A stretch of 64,000 bases of DNA from Haloferax sulfurifontis ATCC BAA-897 (GTDB lineage: Archaea; Halobacteriota; Halobacteria; Halobacteriales; Haloferacaceae). The stretch spans positions 62,001-126,000 of the forward strand of contig NZ_AOLM01000011.1 of assembly GCF_000337835.1 (NCBI RefSeq). The letters run 5' to 3'. A program made the position numbers and the translations under genes. Under the pieces are notes generated by a model. That model did no database searches. It had not been told where the DNA came from and was given only the letters and a program-made list of their open reading frames with translations. Positions 7,678 through 17,622 of this stretch are shown piece by piece; position 1 is the stretch's first letter; each line of letters starts with the position of its first letter.

Positions 7678-7833
7678 ATGAGTCGCGTACGGACCGCAGG
7701 CATCGCGGTGACGGCGCTCGGCGTCGTCGGCTACGGCCTCGGGACGCTCGTCGCCTATCCGGGGCGAGCGTTCTCGGTGACGGCCGTCATGGTCGGCATC
7801 ACGCTGTGGGCCATCGGGGGTGACGTGCGGTGA
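7678..7833 (+). CDS. 51-residue membrane protein overlapping corA
   Basis: The frame from ATG 7678 to TGA 7831-7833 encodes a protein with two hydrophobic helices (residues ~6-28 and ~34-47) joined by a short loop YPGRAF, and a charged end GDVR. Its stop overlaps the GTG start of corA by 3 bases (GTGA), the mark of translational coupling. The conserved reading frame, helix pattern and overlap support a real gene. A role alongside CorA is an inference. Confidence 0.6.
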   Translation: MSRVRTAGIAVTALGVVGYGLGTLVAYPGRAFSVTAVMVGITLWAIGGDVR

Positions 7834-8813
7834 TTTCGGCGCTCGTCTACCGCGACGACGGCGCGTCGGCCTACGAGGAGACCGCGCTGGACGCGGCGCG
7901 CGACGCCGACGGGACGACGTGGGTTCGCGCGACGACCGGCGAGGAGTTCGACCGCGTCGCCGAGGCGTTCGGCATCCACTCGCTTTCGGTCGAGGACGTG
8001 CGGAACGACGCCCGCCCGAAGACCGAGGAGTACGACGAGTACACGTTCGTCCTCGTCCGAATGGCGACGCTCCGCGTCGGCGAACAGGTGTTCGAAGAGG
8101 AGGTCCAGACCAGACCCGTGGGACTCTGTTTCGGCGAGGACTGGCTCGTGACGCTGACGCGCCGGGAGTTGGAGCCGATAAACCACGTGTGGCACGCCAT
8201 CGAGCGCGAGGAGCCGCGGATGCTCCGGTTCGGGCCGGACTACGTGGCCTACCGCGTCATCGACCGCATCGTCGACGAGTACTTCGGGTTGTTAGACGAG
8301 GTCGGCGAGGAAATCGAACTCATCGAGGACAGCATCTTCGAGGGGCCGGACCCGGAGGTGCTCGAAGGGCTGAACGCGGTCCGGCGCGACCTGCTTTCGT
8401 TCCGAAAGACGGTGTGGCCGACCCGCGAGGCCGTCGGGGTGCTCGCCCGCGGCGACCCCGACTACGTCCGCGAGGCGACCGAGAAGTACTACCGCGACGT
8501 GTACGACCACCTCGTCGAGTTGGTCGACCTGACGGAGACGTACCGCGACCTCGCGCGCGGCGCGCGGGATATCTACCTCAACACCCTCTCGCAGTCGACG
8601 AACGAGGTGATGAAGACGCTCACCGTCGTCGCGACCATCATCCTCCCGCTGACGCTCGTCGTCGGCATCTACGGCATGAACTTCGACCCCGGCGCGTCGG
8701 CGTTCAACATGCCCGAGCTCGGCTGGGCCTACGGCTACCCCGCGACGATGCTCGGGATGGCGCTCGTCTCCGTGGTCCTGCTCGTCTACTTCCGCCGGGA
8801 GCACTGGCTCTGA
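7830..8813 (+). CDS. corA: CorA-type magnesium/divalent metal ion channel
   Basis: Uptake of Mg2+ (also Co2+ or Ni2+ in some members) through a pentameric membrane channel. The 327 residues have the large N-terminal cytoplasmic domain and long stalk helix, then two C-terminal transmembrane helices. The first ends in the family signature YGMN (GIYGMNFDP, near residue 285) and the second ends close to the C-terminus (FRREHWL). A GTG start at 7830 overlaps the stop of the small upstream membrane protein, so the two are probably cotranslated. Confidence 0.93.
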   Translation: MISALVYRDDGASAYEETALDAARDADGTTWVRATTGEEFDRVAEAFGIHSLSVEDVRNDARPKTEEYDEYTFVLVRMATLRVGEQVFEEEVQTRPVGLCFGEDWLVTLTRRELEPINHVWHAIEREEPRMLRFGPDYVAYRVIDRIVDEYFGLLDEVGEEIELIEDSIFEGPDPEVLEGLNAVRRDLLSFRKTVWPTREAVGVLARGDPDYVREATEKYYRDVYDHLVELVDLTETYRDLARGARDIYLNTLSQSTNEVMKTLTVVATIILPLTLVVGIYGMNFDPGASAFNMPELGWAYGYPATMLGMALVSVVLLVYFRREHWL

Positions 8814-8918
8814 GCGACGAAAGAGCTATCATACCCGATTAATCACACCGACGCTCGCTTCTCGTCGACTCGATGACGACAAAGCGCCTACATCGTGCGA
8901 TTCACCCGCACAGAATAG

Positions 8919-8936
8919 GCGAAAGCTTTATAAGGT
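8919..8936 (+). promoter_or_regulatory. BRE and TATA box of the tfb gene
   Basis: A purine-rich CGAAAG followed by CTTTATAAGG is a textbook haloarchaeal BRE-TATA. It predicts transcription start near 8957, about 75 bases before the tfb ATG. This gene would therefore have a leader, unlike most neighbours. The 220-base gap 8814-9033 holds no other feature I can name. Confidence 0.7.
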
Positions 8937-9033
8937 TTTCGAACTTACTGTTGGTAAGGCCAGTCCAAGCCGGATTATTCTTTCGTCTTCTGTGGTCTTC
9001 CCGGCCGAGACGTATCCGCGCCTTCCACCCACC

Positions 9034-10029
9034 ATGAGCGACACCACAACCACCCGAACCTACAGCGCCGACGCAAAGACCCGGGACGTCCGTTCCCGCG
9101 AGTCCGAGCGAGACGAAAAACAGCGAGACGAGACGCAGGTCTGCCCCGAGTGTAGCGGCCACCTCGTCACCGACGAGGAACACGGCGAGACCATCTGCGA
9201 AGAGTGCGGTCTCGTCGTCGAGGACACCGTCGTCGACCGCGGCCCGGAGTGGCGCGCGTTCGACTCCGCCGAGCGCGACAGCAAGTCCCGCGTCGGCGCG
9301 CCGACGACCAAGATGATGCACGACAAGGGGCTGTCGACCAACATCGGCTGGCAGAACAAAGACGCCTACGGCAAGTCCCTCTCGCCGCGCCAGCGCGAGC
9401 AGATGCAACGGCTCCGCACGTGGAACGAGCGGTTCCGCACCCGCGACTCGAAAGAGCGCAACCTCAAGCAGGCGCTCGGCGAAATCGACCGCATGGCGTC
9501 GGCGCTCGGCCTCCCCGAGAACGTCCGCGAGACGGCGTCGGTCATCTACCGCCGCGCGCTCAACGACGACCTGCTCCCCGGCCGCTCCATCGAGGGCGTC
9601 GCCACCGCGGCGCTGTACGCGTCGGCCCGGATGGCGAGCACTCCCCGCTCGCTCGACGAGCTCGAAAAAGTCTCGCGCGTCGATAAGATGGAGCTCACCC
9701 GGACGTACCGCTACATCGTCCGCGAGCTGAAGCTCGAAATCAAGCCCGCCGACCCCGAGCAGTACGTCCCGCGGTTCGCCAGCGAGCTCGGCCTCTCCGA
9801 CGAGTCCGAGCGGCAGGCCCGCCAGCTCCTCCGCGACGCGAAGGAGACGGGCGTCCACTCCGGCAAGTCGCCGGTCGGCCTCGCCGCCGCCGCCGTCTAC
9901 GCCGCCGCGCTCCTCACCAACGAGAAGGTGACCCAAAGCGAAGTCTCGACGGTCGCAGACATCTCCGAAGTCACCATCCGCAACCGCTACAAAGAACTGC
10001 TCGAAGTCCAAGACGGCCTGTTCGCGTAA
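9034..10029 (+). CDS. tfb: Transcription initiation factor TFB
   Basis: Archaeal TFIIB homologue that binds TBP-TATA and the BRE and recruits RNA polymerase. The 331 residues hold an N-terminal zinc ribbon (CPEC ... CEEC, residues ~37-59), the linker with B-reader (EWRAFD), and two cyclin repeats (~125-215 and ~225-325). The first has EGVATAALYASARM and the second GLAAAAVYAAALL with HTH TQSEVSTVADISEVTIRNRYKEL. Haloarchaea carry many TFB paralogues, so this is one of a set. A run of five T at 10056-10060 follows as a probable terminator. Confidence 0.95.
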   Translation: MSDTTTTRTYSADAKTRDVRSRESERDEKQRDETQVCPECSGHLVTDEEHGETICEECGLVVEDTVVDRGPEWRAFDSAERDSKSRVGAPTTKMMHDKGLSTNIGWQNKDAYGKSLSPRQREQMQRLRTWNERFRTRDSKERNLKQALGEIDRMASALGLPENVRETASVIYRRALNDDLLPGRSIEGVATAALYASARMASTPRSLDELEKVSRVDKMELTRTYRYIVRELKLEIKPADPEQYVPRFASELGLSDESERQARQLLRDAKETGVHSGKSPVGLAAAAVYAAALLTNEKVTQSEVSTVADISEVTIRNRYKELLEVQDGLFA

Positions 10030-10055
10030 GCGCTCCGTGGGTCGGTGGCCCGTAC

Positions 10056-10060
10056 TTTTT
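10056..10060 (+). terminator. Poly-T terminator after tfb
   Basis: TTTTT in a GC-rich context 27 bases after the tfb stop. Archaeal polymerase terminates at such T-runs without needing a hairpin. Confidence 0.45.
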
Positions 10061-10117
10061 CTCGCCCGTGCCAGCCCGTAACAACATTTATCCGCGCTCC
10101 CGGAGCATATACGGGGT

Positions 10118-10297
10118 ATGGTTGAAGCGTTCGTCCGACTCTTGTGCCCCGAATGTGGAAAGGACTGGGAGACGAATCCGAACGAACTCCCCGCTCACCG
10201 CGACAACTACTCGTGTCAGGGCTGTGGCGCGACGCGGCGCACGGCCGAGTTCATGCGGACGGAGCGCGACCTCCAGACGCTCAAGCAGTTCGAGTAG
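10118..10297 (+). CDS. 59-residue zinc-ribbon protein
   Basis: A short protein with CPECG at residues 10-14 and CQGCG at 33-37, an apparent single zinc ribbon, then a helical, charged C-terminus ending LKQFE. The frame begins at ATG 10118, ~28 bases after a TTTAT element (10086-10090), so it is leaderless. It resembles one of the numerous haloarchaeal CPxCG micro-proteins. No function can be assigned from sequence. It ends convergently with the aIF2 beta gene. Confidence 0.75.
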   Translation: MVEAFVRLLCPECGKDWETNPNELPAHRDNYSCQGCGATRRTAEFMRTERDLQTLKQFE

Positions 10298-10350
10298 CGA
10301 GGAAAGAGACAGCCCGTCTCCCGGTCGGGGAAGACCCCGCCGGACGCTCG

Positions 10351-10357
10351 TTTTTTT
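10351..10357 (+). terminator. Seven-T terminator between convergent genes
   Basis: A TTTTTTT run follows the zinc-ribbon gene by about 53 bases and touches the stop codon of the convergent aIF2 beta gene. It is well placed to end the plus-strand transcript. Confidence 0.5.
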
Positions 10358-10763
10358 AGATGTCGGGAATCGCCGAGAGCGCGCCGCACGCGTCGCACTT
10401 CAGAACCTTCGCACCCTGTTCCGTGACGAGTTTCGTGTCGGGCGACCCGCATTCGCTACAGCGCACGAACGACTCGACGTACTCGTCGAGCGCGTCGGCG
10501 ATGCGGCGCTGTCGGAACTCGCCGGTAAAGCGCGCGCGGCCGCGGTCGTCGATTTGGGCGCTCGTTCCCAGTTCCGTCTGGAAGAACTTCAGGACGTGCG
10601 TCGCCTCGCGCGCGAGCCGGTCGTGGGTCGCCGCGAAGTTCTCGTAGACCGTGACGTTCCCCTCCTGTCGGACCGTCGGCTCCGGGACGCTGAAGCGGTC
10701 GCCGCCCTCCGCGACGTCCGACGACTCCGAGAGCGCGCGGTCCAGTTGGTCGTCGTAGTCCAT
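10356..10763 (-). CDS. Translation initiation factor aIF2 subunit beta
   Basis: Subunit of the aIF2 heterotrimer that brings Met-tRNAi to the ribosome. The 135 residues show the family layout: an N-terminal helix that binds aIF2 gamma, the alpha-beta core (HVLKFFQTELGTSAQID ... GEFRQRRIADALDEYV), and a C-terminal C4 zinc ribbon (CSEC ... CDAC, residues ~101-126). A minus-strand TTTTA at 10786-10792 supports a leaderless ATG at 10763. A TATATAA at 10845-10853 in the upstream spacer (10764-11030) has no clear gene attached. Confidence 0.93.
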   Translation of the reverse strand: MDYDDQLDRALSESSDVAEGGDRFSVPEPTVRQEGNVTVYENFAATHDRLAREATHVLKFFQTELGTSAQIDDRGRARFTGEFRQRRIADALDEYVESFVRCSECGSPDTKLVTEQGAKVLKCDACGALSAIPDI

Positions 10764-11030
10764 GCGCGACAGTACGCGCGCGCCGGCGTAAAATTCTCAC
10801 GACCCCCGGCGCGCGCGACCGGCGCTCGGCGCGCGCCCTCCATAGCTATATAAACTGCTCGTGAGATTCCGCCGACGCTCGCTATCGACGGGACGAAACA
10901 ACAAACGAATTGCAAACGTTCGAACACGAAATTTCCCTTGAGACCCCCATAATCGCCGGTTTAAGGGAGTCGGATGCTAACGTGACTCAAGATAATACTA
11001 TATCCCTCCGGTCTCAAGCCGTGGTTGCTC

Positions 11031-11267
11031 ATGAAGAAGCAGGAACTCATCCACCTGCACGGTCTGCTCGCAGAAGTCCACACCCAGATTGAGGCCTGGG
11101 AGGACGAGGAAATCAGTCTCGTCGAGTACAACGAACTCGGCGTACGACCGACATCCATCCACAAGTCCAAAACGGACCACAAAGCAGCCGTGTTTAAACT
11201 GGCGAAAGGTATCACCGGAGCGATGCGCGAGGCCGAACCAGAGCCGCTCGCACCGCAAGCCGACTGA
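11031..11267 (+). CDS. UPF0058 family protein
   Basis: A 78-residue protein starting MKKQELIHLHGLLAEVHTQIE, mostly helical, with the STK/DHK-type segment SIHKSKTDHKAAVFKLAKGI conserved in the archaeal UPF0058 family. The family function is unknown. A CTATATCC element at 10998-11005 lies ~28 bases before the ATG, so the gene is leaderless. A TTG two codons upstream is not needed. Confidence 0.75.
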   Translation: MKKQELIHLHGLLAEVHTQIEAWEDEEISLVEYNELGVRPTSIHKSKTDHKAAVFKLAKGITGAMREAEPEPLAPQAD

Positions 11268-11437
11268 ATCGAGAAAAGAAACGCGTTCTCCTCTACGACC
11301 CTACAGCCGAGAGCGACCGCGCCGTGCTCTCACGGACGACGACGCTTCCGAGCGACTGCCGCGTCGAAGCAGTGGATGAGTTCCGCGCAGGCAGAAACAG
11401 CGGGCGGGACTGAGGCGGCGACGCGACGGCGGCGGCT

Positions 11438-11878
11438 TCAGCGGTCGTCGACGAGGTCGTCGTAGTCGACGAGCGTCCCGTCGGCCTCCGCCGGGCCGGT
11501 CTCGGCGCGGGTGTCGCCCTCGCCGTCGGTCTCGACCGACTCGTCGTCGACGCGGTCGACCGACAGCACCTTCAGCGGGATGTTTTCGAGGCGTTGGCCG
11601 ATCTCCTTGCGGGCGATGCGCGAGGCGTGTTCCTCCCGTTCGACGTTGAACACCGTCATCTCCAGTTCGAGGGCGACGAGCGCCTCGTCCGCGGCGATGA
11701 ACGCGGGAGGAAGCTCCTCGCCGCCGGGCGAGGTCCGAGCGCCCATGCTAATCTCGACGTACTTCAGGTCGGGATTGAGCATCTCACCCGTCTTCGAGAT
11801 GGCGATGCGAATCGCCTCGTCGACGGTCTCCACGTCGTACACCGGGACCGCGGCCTCGACGACGACTCTGCAGTCCAT
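11438..11878 (-). CDS. DUF555 family protein
   Basis: A 146-residue protein starting MDCRVVVEAAVPVYDVETVDEAIRIA and continuing with TGEMLNPDLKYVEI and AFIAADEALVALELEMTVFNVE. This is the pattern of the archaeal DUF555/UPF0212 family, whose function is not known. The last ~40 residues are a very acidic tail (ETDGEGDTRAETGPAE) typical of halophilic extensions. The 170 bases before it (11268-11437) show nothing I can name. Confidence 0.75.
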   Translation of the reverse strand: MDCRVVVEAAVPVYDVETVDEAIRIAISKTGEMLNPDLKYVEISMGARTSPGGEELPPAFIAADEALVALELEMTVFNVEREEHASRIARKEIGQRLENIPLKVLSVDRVDDESVETDGEGDTRAETGPAEADGTLVDYDDLVDDR

Positions 11879-11939
11879 GGGTACGATGAGGTAGTGTGCC
11901 GAAGGCTATCAACCTTCTTGCCACGCCGTCACGCGTCGC

Positions 11940-12854
11940 TCACTCCCCGCCGGAGCGGAGGTAGTGAAACACGTACGTCTGGGTGTAGCCGGCGTAGCGA
12001 CCGCCGAGGCGCTCGCGGATGGCCCGCGAGGTGTCGGCGTAGTTCCCCCGGTCGCAGTCGGGGTAGTGCTCCTCGATGGCCGACCGAATCCACGTGTCGA
12101 GCGGGACGGCTTCGAGGTAGTCGAGCGAGAACAAGAGGACGCAGTCCGCGACCTTGTCGCCGACGCCGACGAACGTCGTCAGGAAGTCGCGGGCGTCCTC
12201 GTAGTCGCGGCCGCGGGCCTCGTCGGGGGTCGCCTCGCCGGTGGCGACCATCTCGGCCGTCCGCCGGACGTAGGGCGCGCGGTAGCCGAGGCTGAGGTCG
12301 CGCAGTTCCGCCTCCGTGGCCTCGGCCAGCCGCTCGGGCGTCGGGTACGCGAAGTACGTCTCGCCGTCGAACTCGACGCGCTCGCCGTAGGTCTCTCTGA
12401 GCCGCGACTGCATCCCGAAGATGCGGGAGACGCGCATCTGCGCCGAGCAGATAAAGGAGACGAGACAGCCGAACGGCGGGTCGCGGACGAGCCGCATCCC
12501 CGGATACGCCTCGTAGGCCCGCCGGACGAGCGGTTCGTCGGGCATCGCCGAGAGGATGGCCTCGAGGTCGTCGTCGAGGCGGAGCAGGTGGGTGAGAAGC
12601 GGGACGGCGTCGAGGTTCGACTCCCACTCCAGCGCGCCGTCGGTCTGCCGCACCCTGACGACGGCCGACTCGTCGGAGACGCCGTCGAGCGGCGGGACGA
12701 CCGTCTGGTACCACGCGTCGCCGCCGTGGGCCGCGTCGCGCTCGTACATCCGGCCGTCGGGGCGGTCCCAGAGGTACGACTGGCCGCTCTCCAGCGTCGA
12801 TTGGAGGTCGAACGCTCCGTCGAGGCTCGCGAGGTCGATGACACCCGTCTCCAT
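11940..12854 (-). CDS. ogg: OGG1-type 8-oxoguanine DNA glycosylase/AP lyase
   Basis: Removes 8-oxoguanine opposite cytosine in base-excision repair and nicks the abasic site. The 304-residue protein has an N-terminal OGG_N-like domain ([15 protein letters not shown]), the helix-hairpin-helix [13 protein letters not shown] with the Schiff-base lysine, and the catalytic aspartate in VPLDTWI, as in eukaryotic OGG1. The segment [19 protein letters not shown] matches the OGG1 helix after the N-domain. The start at 12854 gives the full N-domain; the much longer open frame upstream is a GC shadow running through other genes. Confidence 0.88.
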   Translation of the reverse strand: METGVIDLASLDGAFDLQSTLESGQSYLWDRPDGRMYERDAAHGGDAWYQTVVPPLDGVSDESAVVRVRQTDGALEWESNLDAVPLLTHLLRLDDDLEAILSAMPDEPLVRRAYEAYPGMRLVRDPPFGCLVSFICSAQMRVSRIFGMQSRLRETYGERVEFDGETYFAYPTPERLAEATEAELRDLSLGYRAPYVRRTAEMVATGEATPDEARGRDYEDARDFLTTFVGVGDKVADCVLLFSLDYLEAVPLDTWIRSAIEEHYPDCDRGNYADTSRAIRERLGGRYAGYTQTYVFHYLRSGGE

Positions 12855-12967
12855 CGCTTCGACGTTGGGCGCGGGGGATTTGCGGGTTTCGATGCCGGCG
12901 GGCGAGGCGGGCGGTAGCGAGGCGGCGCTCGCCGAGTCCACCGCCGAAACTGCGCCGCGCGCCGCGC

Positions 12968-13912
12968 TCAGCGGTTGCGGCTCACCGGGAAGCTGACCCG
13001 GTCCGGGTGGTCGCCCAGTCGGTCGAGGACGCGCTCGTACAGCCGGTTTTTGACGCGCTGGGCGCGGGTCGGCGGGACGAGCACGCGGAGTCGGAAGACC
13101 ACCCACGACTCCTCCTGCGCGACGTTGACGGTCGGGCCGTCGGCCACGTCGAGGTCCAGCGGCGACTCGCGGAGCCTGTCCCGGTAGCGCTCCATCGCGG
13201 CGTCCATGTCGTCGCCGACTTCCTCGTCGGCCACGTCCAAGAGGAGTTGGCGGACGAACGGGAGGTCCGTCTCGTAGGACACCTGCACCGGCACCTCGGT
13301 CCAGACGCGGTCGAACAGCGCGCCGTAGTTGACGACCTCGGAGGAGAGGACAAGCGAGTTCGGGACGGTGACGGTCCGGCCGGAGGGCTGGTTCGACGCG
13401 AGGGGGCCGCCGGTCTCCCAGAGCGTCGTGACGAGGAAGCCGACCTCGGCGACGTCGCCGGAGACGGAGCCGATGTTGACGCGGTCGCCGACCGCGTAGG
13501 GGCGGCTCACGAGGATGTAGAACCAGCCGATAAAGGAGAGAATCGGCTGTTGGAGCGCGAAGGTGACGGCGAAGCCGATGACGCCGAAGGAGACCAACAC
13601 GCCGAGCCACTGGTCCGTGAACGCCCCGAGGACGCCGACGAGCGCGACGCCGCCGACGCCGAGTCGCAGGACGTTCCGAACGTCGTGGGCGCGGCGGCGG
13701 TCCGCGATGCGCGCGACGAGGAACGCGGCGAGAAAGCGGTAGACGCCGTAGGCGACGAGCGCGACCGCGGCGGCCGACAGCCCGGTCGAGAGAAGCAGGT
13801 CGGCGTTGGGGACGTCGAGGTCGGAAAGCGGGGTCGTCGCGCGGACGAGCCACGAGAGGACCGCGGCGAGGAGTCCGGCGGCGAACGCGCCGAGGCCGAG
13901 GCGGCGAGACAT
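12968..13912 (-). CDS. mscS: MscS-type mechanosensitive ion channel
   Basis: Opens on membrane tension to release solutes after osmotic downshock. The 314 residues have three to four transmembrane segments; the pore-lining one ([31 protein letters not shown]) is Gly/Ala rich as in MscS TM3. It is followed by the beta domain ([29 protein letters not shown] ... [17 protein letters not shown]) and the alpha/beta C-terminal vestibule. ATG 13912 is preferred over an in-frame start nine codons upstream. Confidence 0.92.
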   Translation of the reverse strand: MSRRLGLGAFAAGLLAAVLSWLVRATTPLSDLDVPNADLLLSTGLSAAAVALVAYGVYRFLAAFLVARIADRRRAHDVRNVLRLGVGGVALVGVLGAFTDQWLGVLVSFGVIGFAVTFALQQPILSFIGWFYILVSRPYAVGDRVNIGSVSGDVAEVGFLVTTLWETGGPLASNQPSGRTVTVPNSLVLSSEVVNYGALFDRVWTEVPVQVSYETDLPFVRQLLLDVADEEVGDDMDAAMERYRDRLRESPLDLDVADGPTVNVAQEESWVVFRLRVLVPPTRAQRVKNRLYERVLDRLGDHPDRVSFPVSRNR

Positions 13913-13978
13913 ACCGTGGCCGTCGGGTGGACGACCCAAAAAGGTGTAGTCGAACCGATGCGAGGGGCGGCGGCGACC

Positions 13979-15469
13979 TCAGTTGCGGATGTGGAGGTCC
14001 GTGAGGGTCGCGAGGCGGTCGGCGACGGCGCCGTCGAGGCCCTCGCGGGTGACGCGCCACTCCCAGTTGCCGGTCTGCGTGCCGGGGGTGTTGAACCGGG
14101 CGTGCGAGTCGAGTCCGAGGAGGTCCTGCGTCGTCGTGAACGCGAGGACGGACGCGGAGTTCCAGACGGCGTCGATGATAGACCAGTGAATCTCCGAGCC
14201 GTCCGCGCCGATGTTGTAGTGGAGGCAGTCGCGGGTGCGGTCGTCGAGGTCGCGGTAGTAGCCGACGAACGTGTCGGTGTCGTGAGTCGAGGTGTAGGCC
14301 ACCGAGTTCTCCGGGTAGTGCATCGGCTGGTACATGTCGCCCTCGCGGCACCAGTCGGCGTACTGCGGGACGCGCATGCCGGGGAAGGCGAACCGGTCGC
14401 GGAGGTCGACGAGCGAGGGGTCGAGAAAGCCGAGGTCCTCGACGATGAAGGGGAGGTCGCCGAGTTCGCGCTCGACCGTCTCGAAGAAGTCGTGGCCGGG
14501 CGCGTCGCGCCACTCGCCGTTTCCGGGGTCGTCCGAGTCGGCGTCGATGGCCCAGAACTCGTCGAACCCCTTGAAGTGGTCGATGCGGGTCACGTCCACG
14601 AGGTCGAACAGCCGGCGGAGGCGGTCGAGCCACCAGCCGTAGCCGTCCTCGCGGAGCGTCTCCCAGTCGTACAGCGGGTTGCCCCAGCGCTGGCCGGAGT
14701 CGTCCGGGTTCGGCGGGACGCCGGCGACCACGGCGGGTTCGTTCGACTCGGTGAGGTCGAACGCCTCGGGGGCGGCCCACACGTCGGCGCTGTCGAGCGC
14801 GACGTAGATGGGGAGGTCGCCGACGAGGGTGACGCCCTTCTCGTCGGCGTAGTCGGCGAGAGCGCGCCACTGCTCGTCGAAGCAGAACTGGACGAACTCG
14901 CGGTAGCGAATCTCGTCAGCGTACTCCGCGCGGGCGTCGGCGAGCGCGTCGGGGTCGCGCGTCTTCAACTCGATCGGCCAGTCTATCCACGCCCGCCGGA
15001 ACTCGTCTTTCAGGGCGGCGAACAGCGCGTAGTCTTCGAGCCAGCCGGCCTCGCGCTCGCGGAAGGCGTCGAAGGCGGCGCGGTCGTCCTCGGTGGCCTC
15101 GGCCTCGAAGCGGTCGAAGGCGGTGCGGAGCCGCGAGCGCTTGTACTCGCCGACGCGCTCGTAGTCGACCGCGTGGGGGTCGAACTCGGGGGCGGGTTCG
15201 AGGTCGTCGTCGGTGAGCCACCCGCGCTCCGCGAGGCCGGTGAGGTCGATGAGAAGCGGGTTGCCGGCGAACGAGGAGGTCGATTGGTACGGCGAGTTCG
15301 CCATGGCGGGTTCGGTCGGCCCGAGGGGGCAGAACTGCCACATCGACTGTTCGGCGTCGGCGAGGAAGTCCACGAAGGCGCGCGCGCCGTCGCCGAGGTC
15401 GCCGATGCCGTGGGGCCCCGGGACCGAGGTGACGTGCATGAACACCCCGCTCTGTCGAGAAAGTCGCAT
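13979..15469 (-). CDS. malQ: 4-alpha-glucanotransferase (amylomaltase)
   Basis: Disproportionates maltodextrins by moving alpha-1,4-glucan segments between chains, a GH77 enzyme of the cytoplasm. The 496 residues begin [26 protein letters not shown], and carry [41 protein letters not shown] (nucleophile Asp), [10 protein letters not shown] (acid/base Glu) and [14 protein letters not shown] (third Asp). All GH77 landmarks are present. It is separated by 35 kb from the other alpha-glucan enzymes at 50614-59932 but probably belongs to the same pathway. It is divergent from thrS. Confidence 0.95.
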   Translation of the reverse strand: MRLSRQSGVFMHVTSVPGPHGIGDLGDGARAFVDFLADAEQSMWQFCPLGPTEPAMANSPYQSTSSFAGNPLLIDLTGLAERGWLTDDDLEPAPEFDPHAVDYERVGEYKRSRLRTAFDRFEAEATEDDRAAFDAFREREAGWLEDYALFAALKDEFRRAWIDWPIELKTRDPDALADARAEYADEIRYREFVQFCFDEQWRALADYADEKGVTLVGDLPIYVALDSADVWAAPEAFDLTESNEPAVVAGVPPNPDDSGQRWGNPLYDWETLREDGYGWWLDRLRRLFDLVDVTRIDHFKGFDEFWAIDADSDDPGNGEWRDAPGHDFFETVERELGDLPFIVEDLGFLDPSLVDLRDRFAFPGMRVPQYADWCREGDMYQPMHYPENSVAYTSTHDTDTFVGYYRDLDDRTRDCLHYNIGADGSEIHWSIIDAVWNSASVLAFTTTQDLLGLDSHARFNTPGTQTGNWEWRVTREGLDGAVADRLATLTDLHIRN

Positions 15470-15676
15470 ACCCACAGGGTCCGCGTGCGACCCAATTGGT
15501 ACTTTGGGTCGAAACAGCGGGCCGACGACGAGGGCGCGACCGCGGGAGTGGGGACGGTCCCACACCGCCGACGCCGGCACAGTTGTGCTAGCAAATCGCA
15601 CGAAATCGGCCGCGAGCGGGCGTCGCTCGCGCCCGTCTCAACAACACTTATTCTCCCCCGTCCGTTCCGTGCGCGT

Positions 15677-17608
15677 ATGAGTGATATCGCTGTCATCCTC
15701 CCCGACGGGACGGAACTCTCCGTCGAGGAGGGTGCGACGGTGCGAGACGCCGCGTTCGCAATCGGCCCCGGCCTCGGCAAGGACACCGTCGCCGGCGTCG
15801 TCGATGGCGAACTCGTGGACAAGGAGACGCCGCTCCACGACGGCGCGGACCTCGTCATCGTCACCGACCAGTCCGACGAGTATCTCGACGTGCTCCGCCA
15901 CTCGGCGGCCCACGTCTTCGCACAGGCCCTCCAGCGGCTCCACCCGGAGGCCAAACTGACCATCGGCCCGTGGACGGACGACGGCTTCTACTACGACGTG
16001 ACGAGCGTCGACCTCGAACAGGAGGACCTCGAAGCCATCGAAGACGAGATGCGCGACATCATCGAGGCGGACCTCGACATCGAGCGCGTCCTCGTCGACC
16101 GCGAGGAGGCCCTCGAAAAGTACGCCGACAACCCCTACAAGCGCGACATCCTCGAAGACGAGGCCGCCGGCGACGACGAACTGTCGTTCTACCAGCAAGG
16201 CGAGTTCGAGGACCTCTGTAAGGGCCCGCACGTCGAATCGACGGGCGAAATCGGCGCGGTCAAGCTCCTGAACATCTCGGCGGCCTACTGGCGCGGCGAC
16301 GAGGAAAACGACACGCTGACGCGGGTGTACGGGACGGCGTTCGAGTCCGAGTCCGACCTCGAAGACTTCCTCGACATGCGCGAGGAGGCCAAAGAGCGCG
16401 ACCACCGCAAGCTCGGCCAGGAGCTGAACCTGTTCGCCATCGACGAGACGACGGGACCGGGCCTGCCGCTGTACCAGCCGAACGGCAAGCGCATCCTCGA
16501 CGAGCTCGCGGACTACGCGAAACAGCTCAACCTCGACGCGGGCTACGACCCCGTCGAGACGCCCCACCTGTTCCGGACGGAGCTGTGGAAGAAGTCGGGC
16601 CACTACGAGAACTACGTCGACGACATGTTCCTCCTCGACGTGAACGACGAGGAGTACGGCCTGAAGCCGATGAACTGTCCCGGCCACGCGACCATCTTCG
16701 ACCAGCAGTCGTGGTCGTACCGCGACCTCCCGGTGCGCTACTTCGAGGACGGGAAGGTCTACCGGAAGGAACAGCGCGGCGAGCTGTCGGGCCTCTCGCG
16801 CGTCTGGTCCTTTACCATCGACGACGGCCACCTGTTCGTCCGCCCCGACCAGATCGAAGACGAGATCAACCTCATCATCGACAACATCCTGACGGTGTTC
16901 GACACCTTCGGGCTGGACGCCGAAGTCGCGCTCGCCACGCGCCCCGAAAAATCCGTCGGGAGCGACGAAATCTGGGAGCAGGCGGAGACGCAACTCCGCG
17001 CCGTGCTCGACGACAGCGGCATCGACTACGGCATCGAGGCCGGCGACGGCGCGTTCTACGGCCCGAAAATCGACTTCGCGTTCAAGGACGCCCTCGGTCG
17101 CAAGTGGGACGGCCCGACGGTCCAGCTCGACTTCAACATGCCCGACCGCTTCGACCTCACCTACACGGGCGAGGACAACGAGGACCACCAGCCGGTGATG
17201 ATTCACCGCGCGCTTTACGGCAGTTACGAGCGCTTCTTCATGGTCCTCATCGAGCACTTCAACGGCAAGTTCCCGTTCTGGCTCGCCCCCGAGCAGGTCC
17301 GCATCCTGCCCATCTCGGACGACCAGATGGGCTACGCGAAGAAGCTCCAGTACGAACTCGGCGACTTCCGCGTCGACATCGAGGACCGCTCGTGGACGCT
17401 CGGCCGGAAGATTCGCGAGGCCCAGACCGACCGCGTCCCGTACATGGTCATCGTCGGCGGCGACGAGGAGGAGGCCGGAACCATCTCCGTCCGCGACCGC
17501 AAAGAGCGGGAGGCAAAGGACGTGAGCGTCGAGGCGTTCCGCGACCACCTCCGGAGCGAATACGACGAAAAGCGCCCCGAACCCGACTTCCTCGCCGACG
17601 AGGAGTGA
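15677..17608 (+). CDS. thrS: Threonyl-tRNA synthetase, bacterial/eukaryotic architecture
   Basis: Charges tRNA-Thr. The 643 residues read in order: TGS domain (~1-62), editing domain with HSAAH (~74) and CKGPH (~181) metal-binding motifs, class II catalytic core (motif 2 [24 protein letters not shown], zinc ligand in PMNCPGH, motif 3 [18 protein letters not shown]), and the anticodon-binding domain ending at ~635. Most archaeal ThrRS carry instead a D-Tyr-deacylase-like editing domain, so this gene was probably acquired from bacteria. A TTAT element ~25 bases upstream indicates a leaderless start. Confidence 0.96.
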   Translation: MSDIAVILPDGTELSVEEGATVRDAAFAIGPGLGKDTVAGVVDGELVDKETPLHDGADLVIVTDQSDEYLDVLRHSAAHVFAQALQRLHPEAKLTIGPWTDDGFYYDVTSVDLEQEDLEAIEDEMRDIIEADLDIERVLVDREEALEKYADNPYKRDILEDEAAGDDELSFYQQGEFEDLCKGPHVESTGEIGAVKLLNISAAYWRGDEENDTLTRVYGTAFESESDLEDFLDMREEAKERDHRKLGQELNLFAIDETTGPGLPLYQPNGKRILDELADYAKQLNLDAGYDPVETPHLFRTELWKKSGHYENYVDDMFLLDVNDEEYGLKPMNCPGHATIFDQQSWSYRDLPVRYFEDGKVYRKEQRGELSGLSRVWSFTIDDGHLFVRPDQIEDEINLIIDNILTVFDTFGLDAEVALATRPEKSVGSDEIWEQAETQLRAVLDDSGIDYGIEAGDGAFYGPKIDFAFKDALGRKWDGPTVQLDFNMPDRFDLTYTGEDNEDHQPVMIHRALYGSYERFFMVLIEHFNGKFPFWLAPEQVRILPISDDQMGYAKKLQYELGDFRVDIEDRSWTLGRKIREAQTDRVPYMVIVGGDEEEAGTISVRDRKEREAKDVSVEAFRDHLRSEYDEKRPEPDFLADEE

Positions 17609-17622
17609 GGCCCTCGGTCCGC

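Noticed and set aside
9034-10297. TFB and the adjacent zinc-ribbon gene as one operon
   Set aside because: A T-run at 10056-10060 and a separate TATA-like element before 10118 suggest independent transcripts.
10910-11092. 60-residue plus-strand frame upstream of the UPF0058 gene
   Set aside because: It overlaps the promoter and start of UPF0058 in another frame and has no motif or promoter of its own.
11940-14870. 976-residue minus-strand open frame
   Set aside because: Only its last 304 residues (from ATG 12854) are real, the OGG1-type glycosylase. The rest is Arg/Pro-rich read-through of mscS and malQ in a GC-driven open frame.
13007-15676. N-terminal extension of the thrS frame by ~890 residues
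   Set aside because: This is antisense to mscS and malQ; the TGS domain begins exactly at ATG 15677 behind a TATA element.
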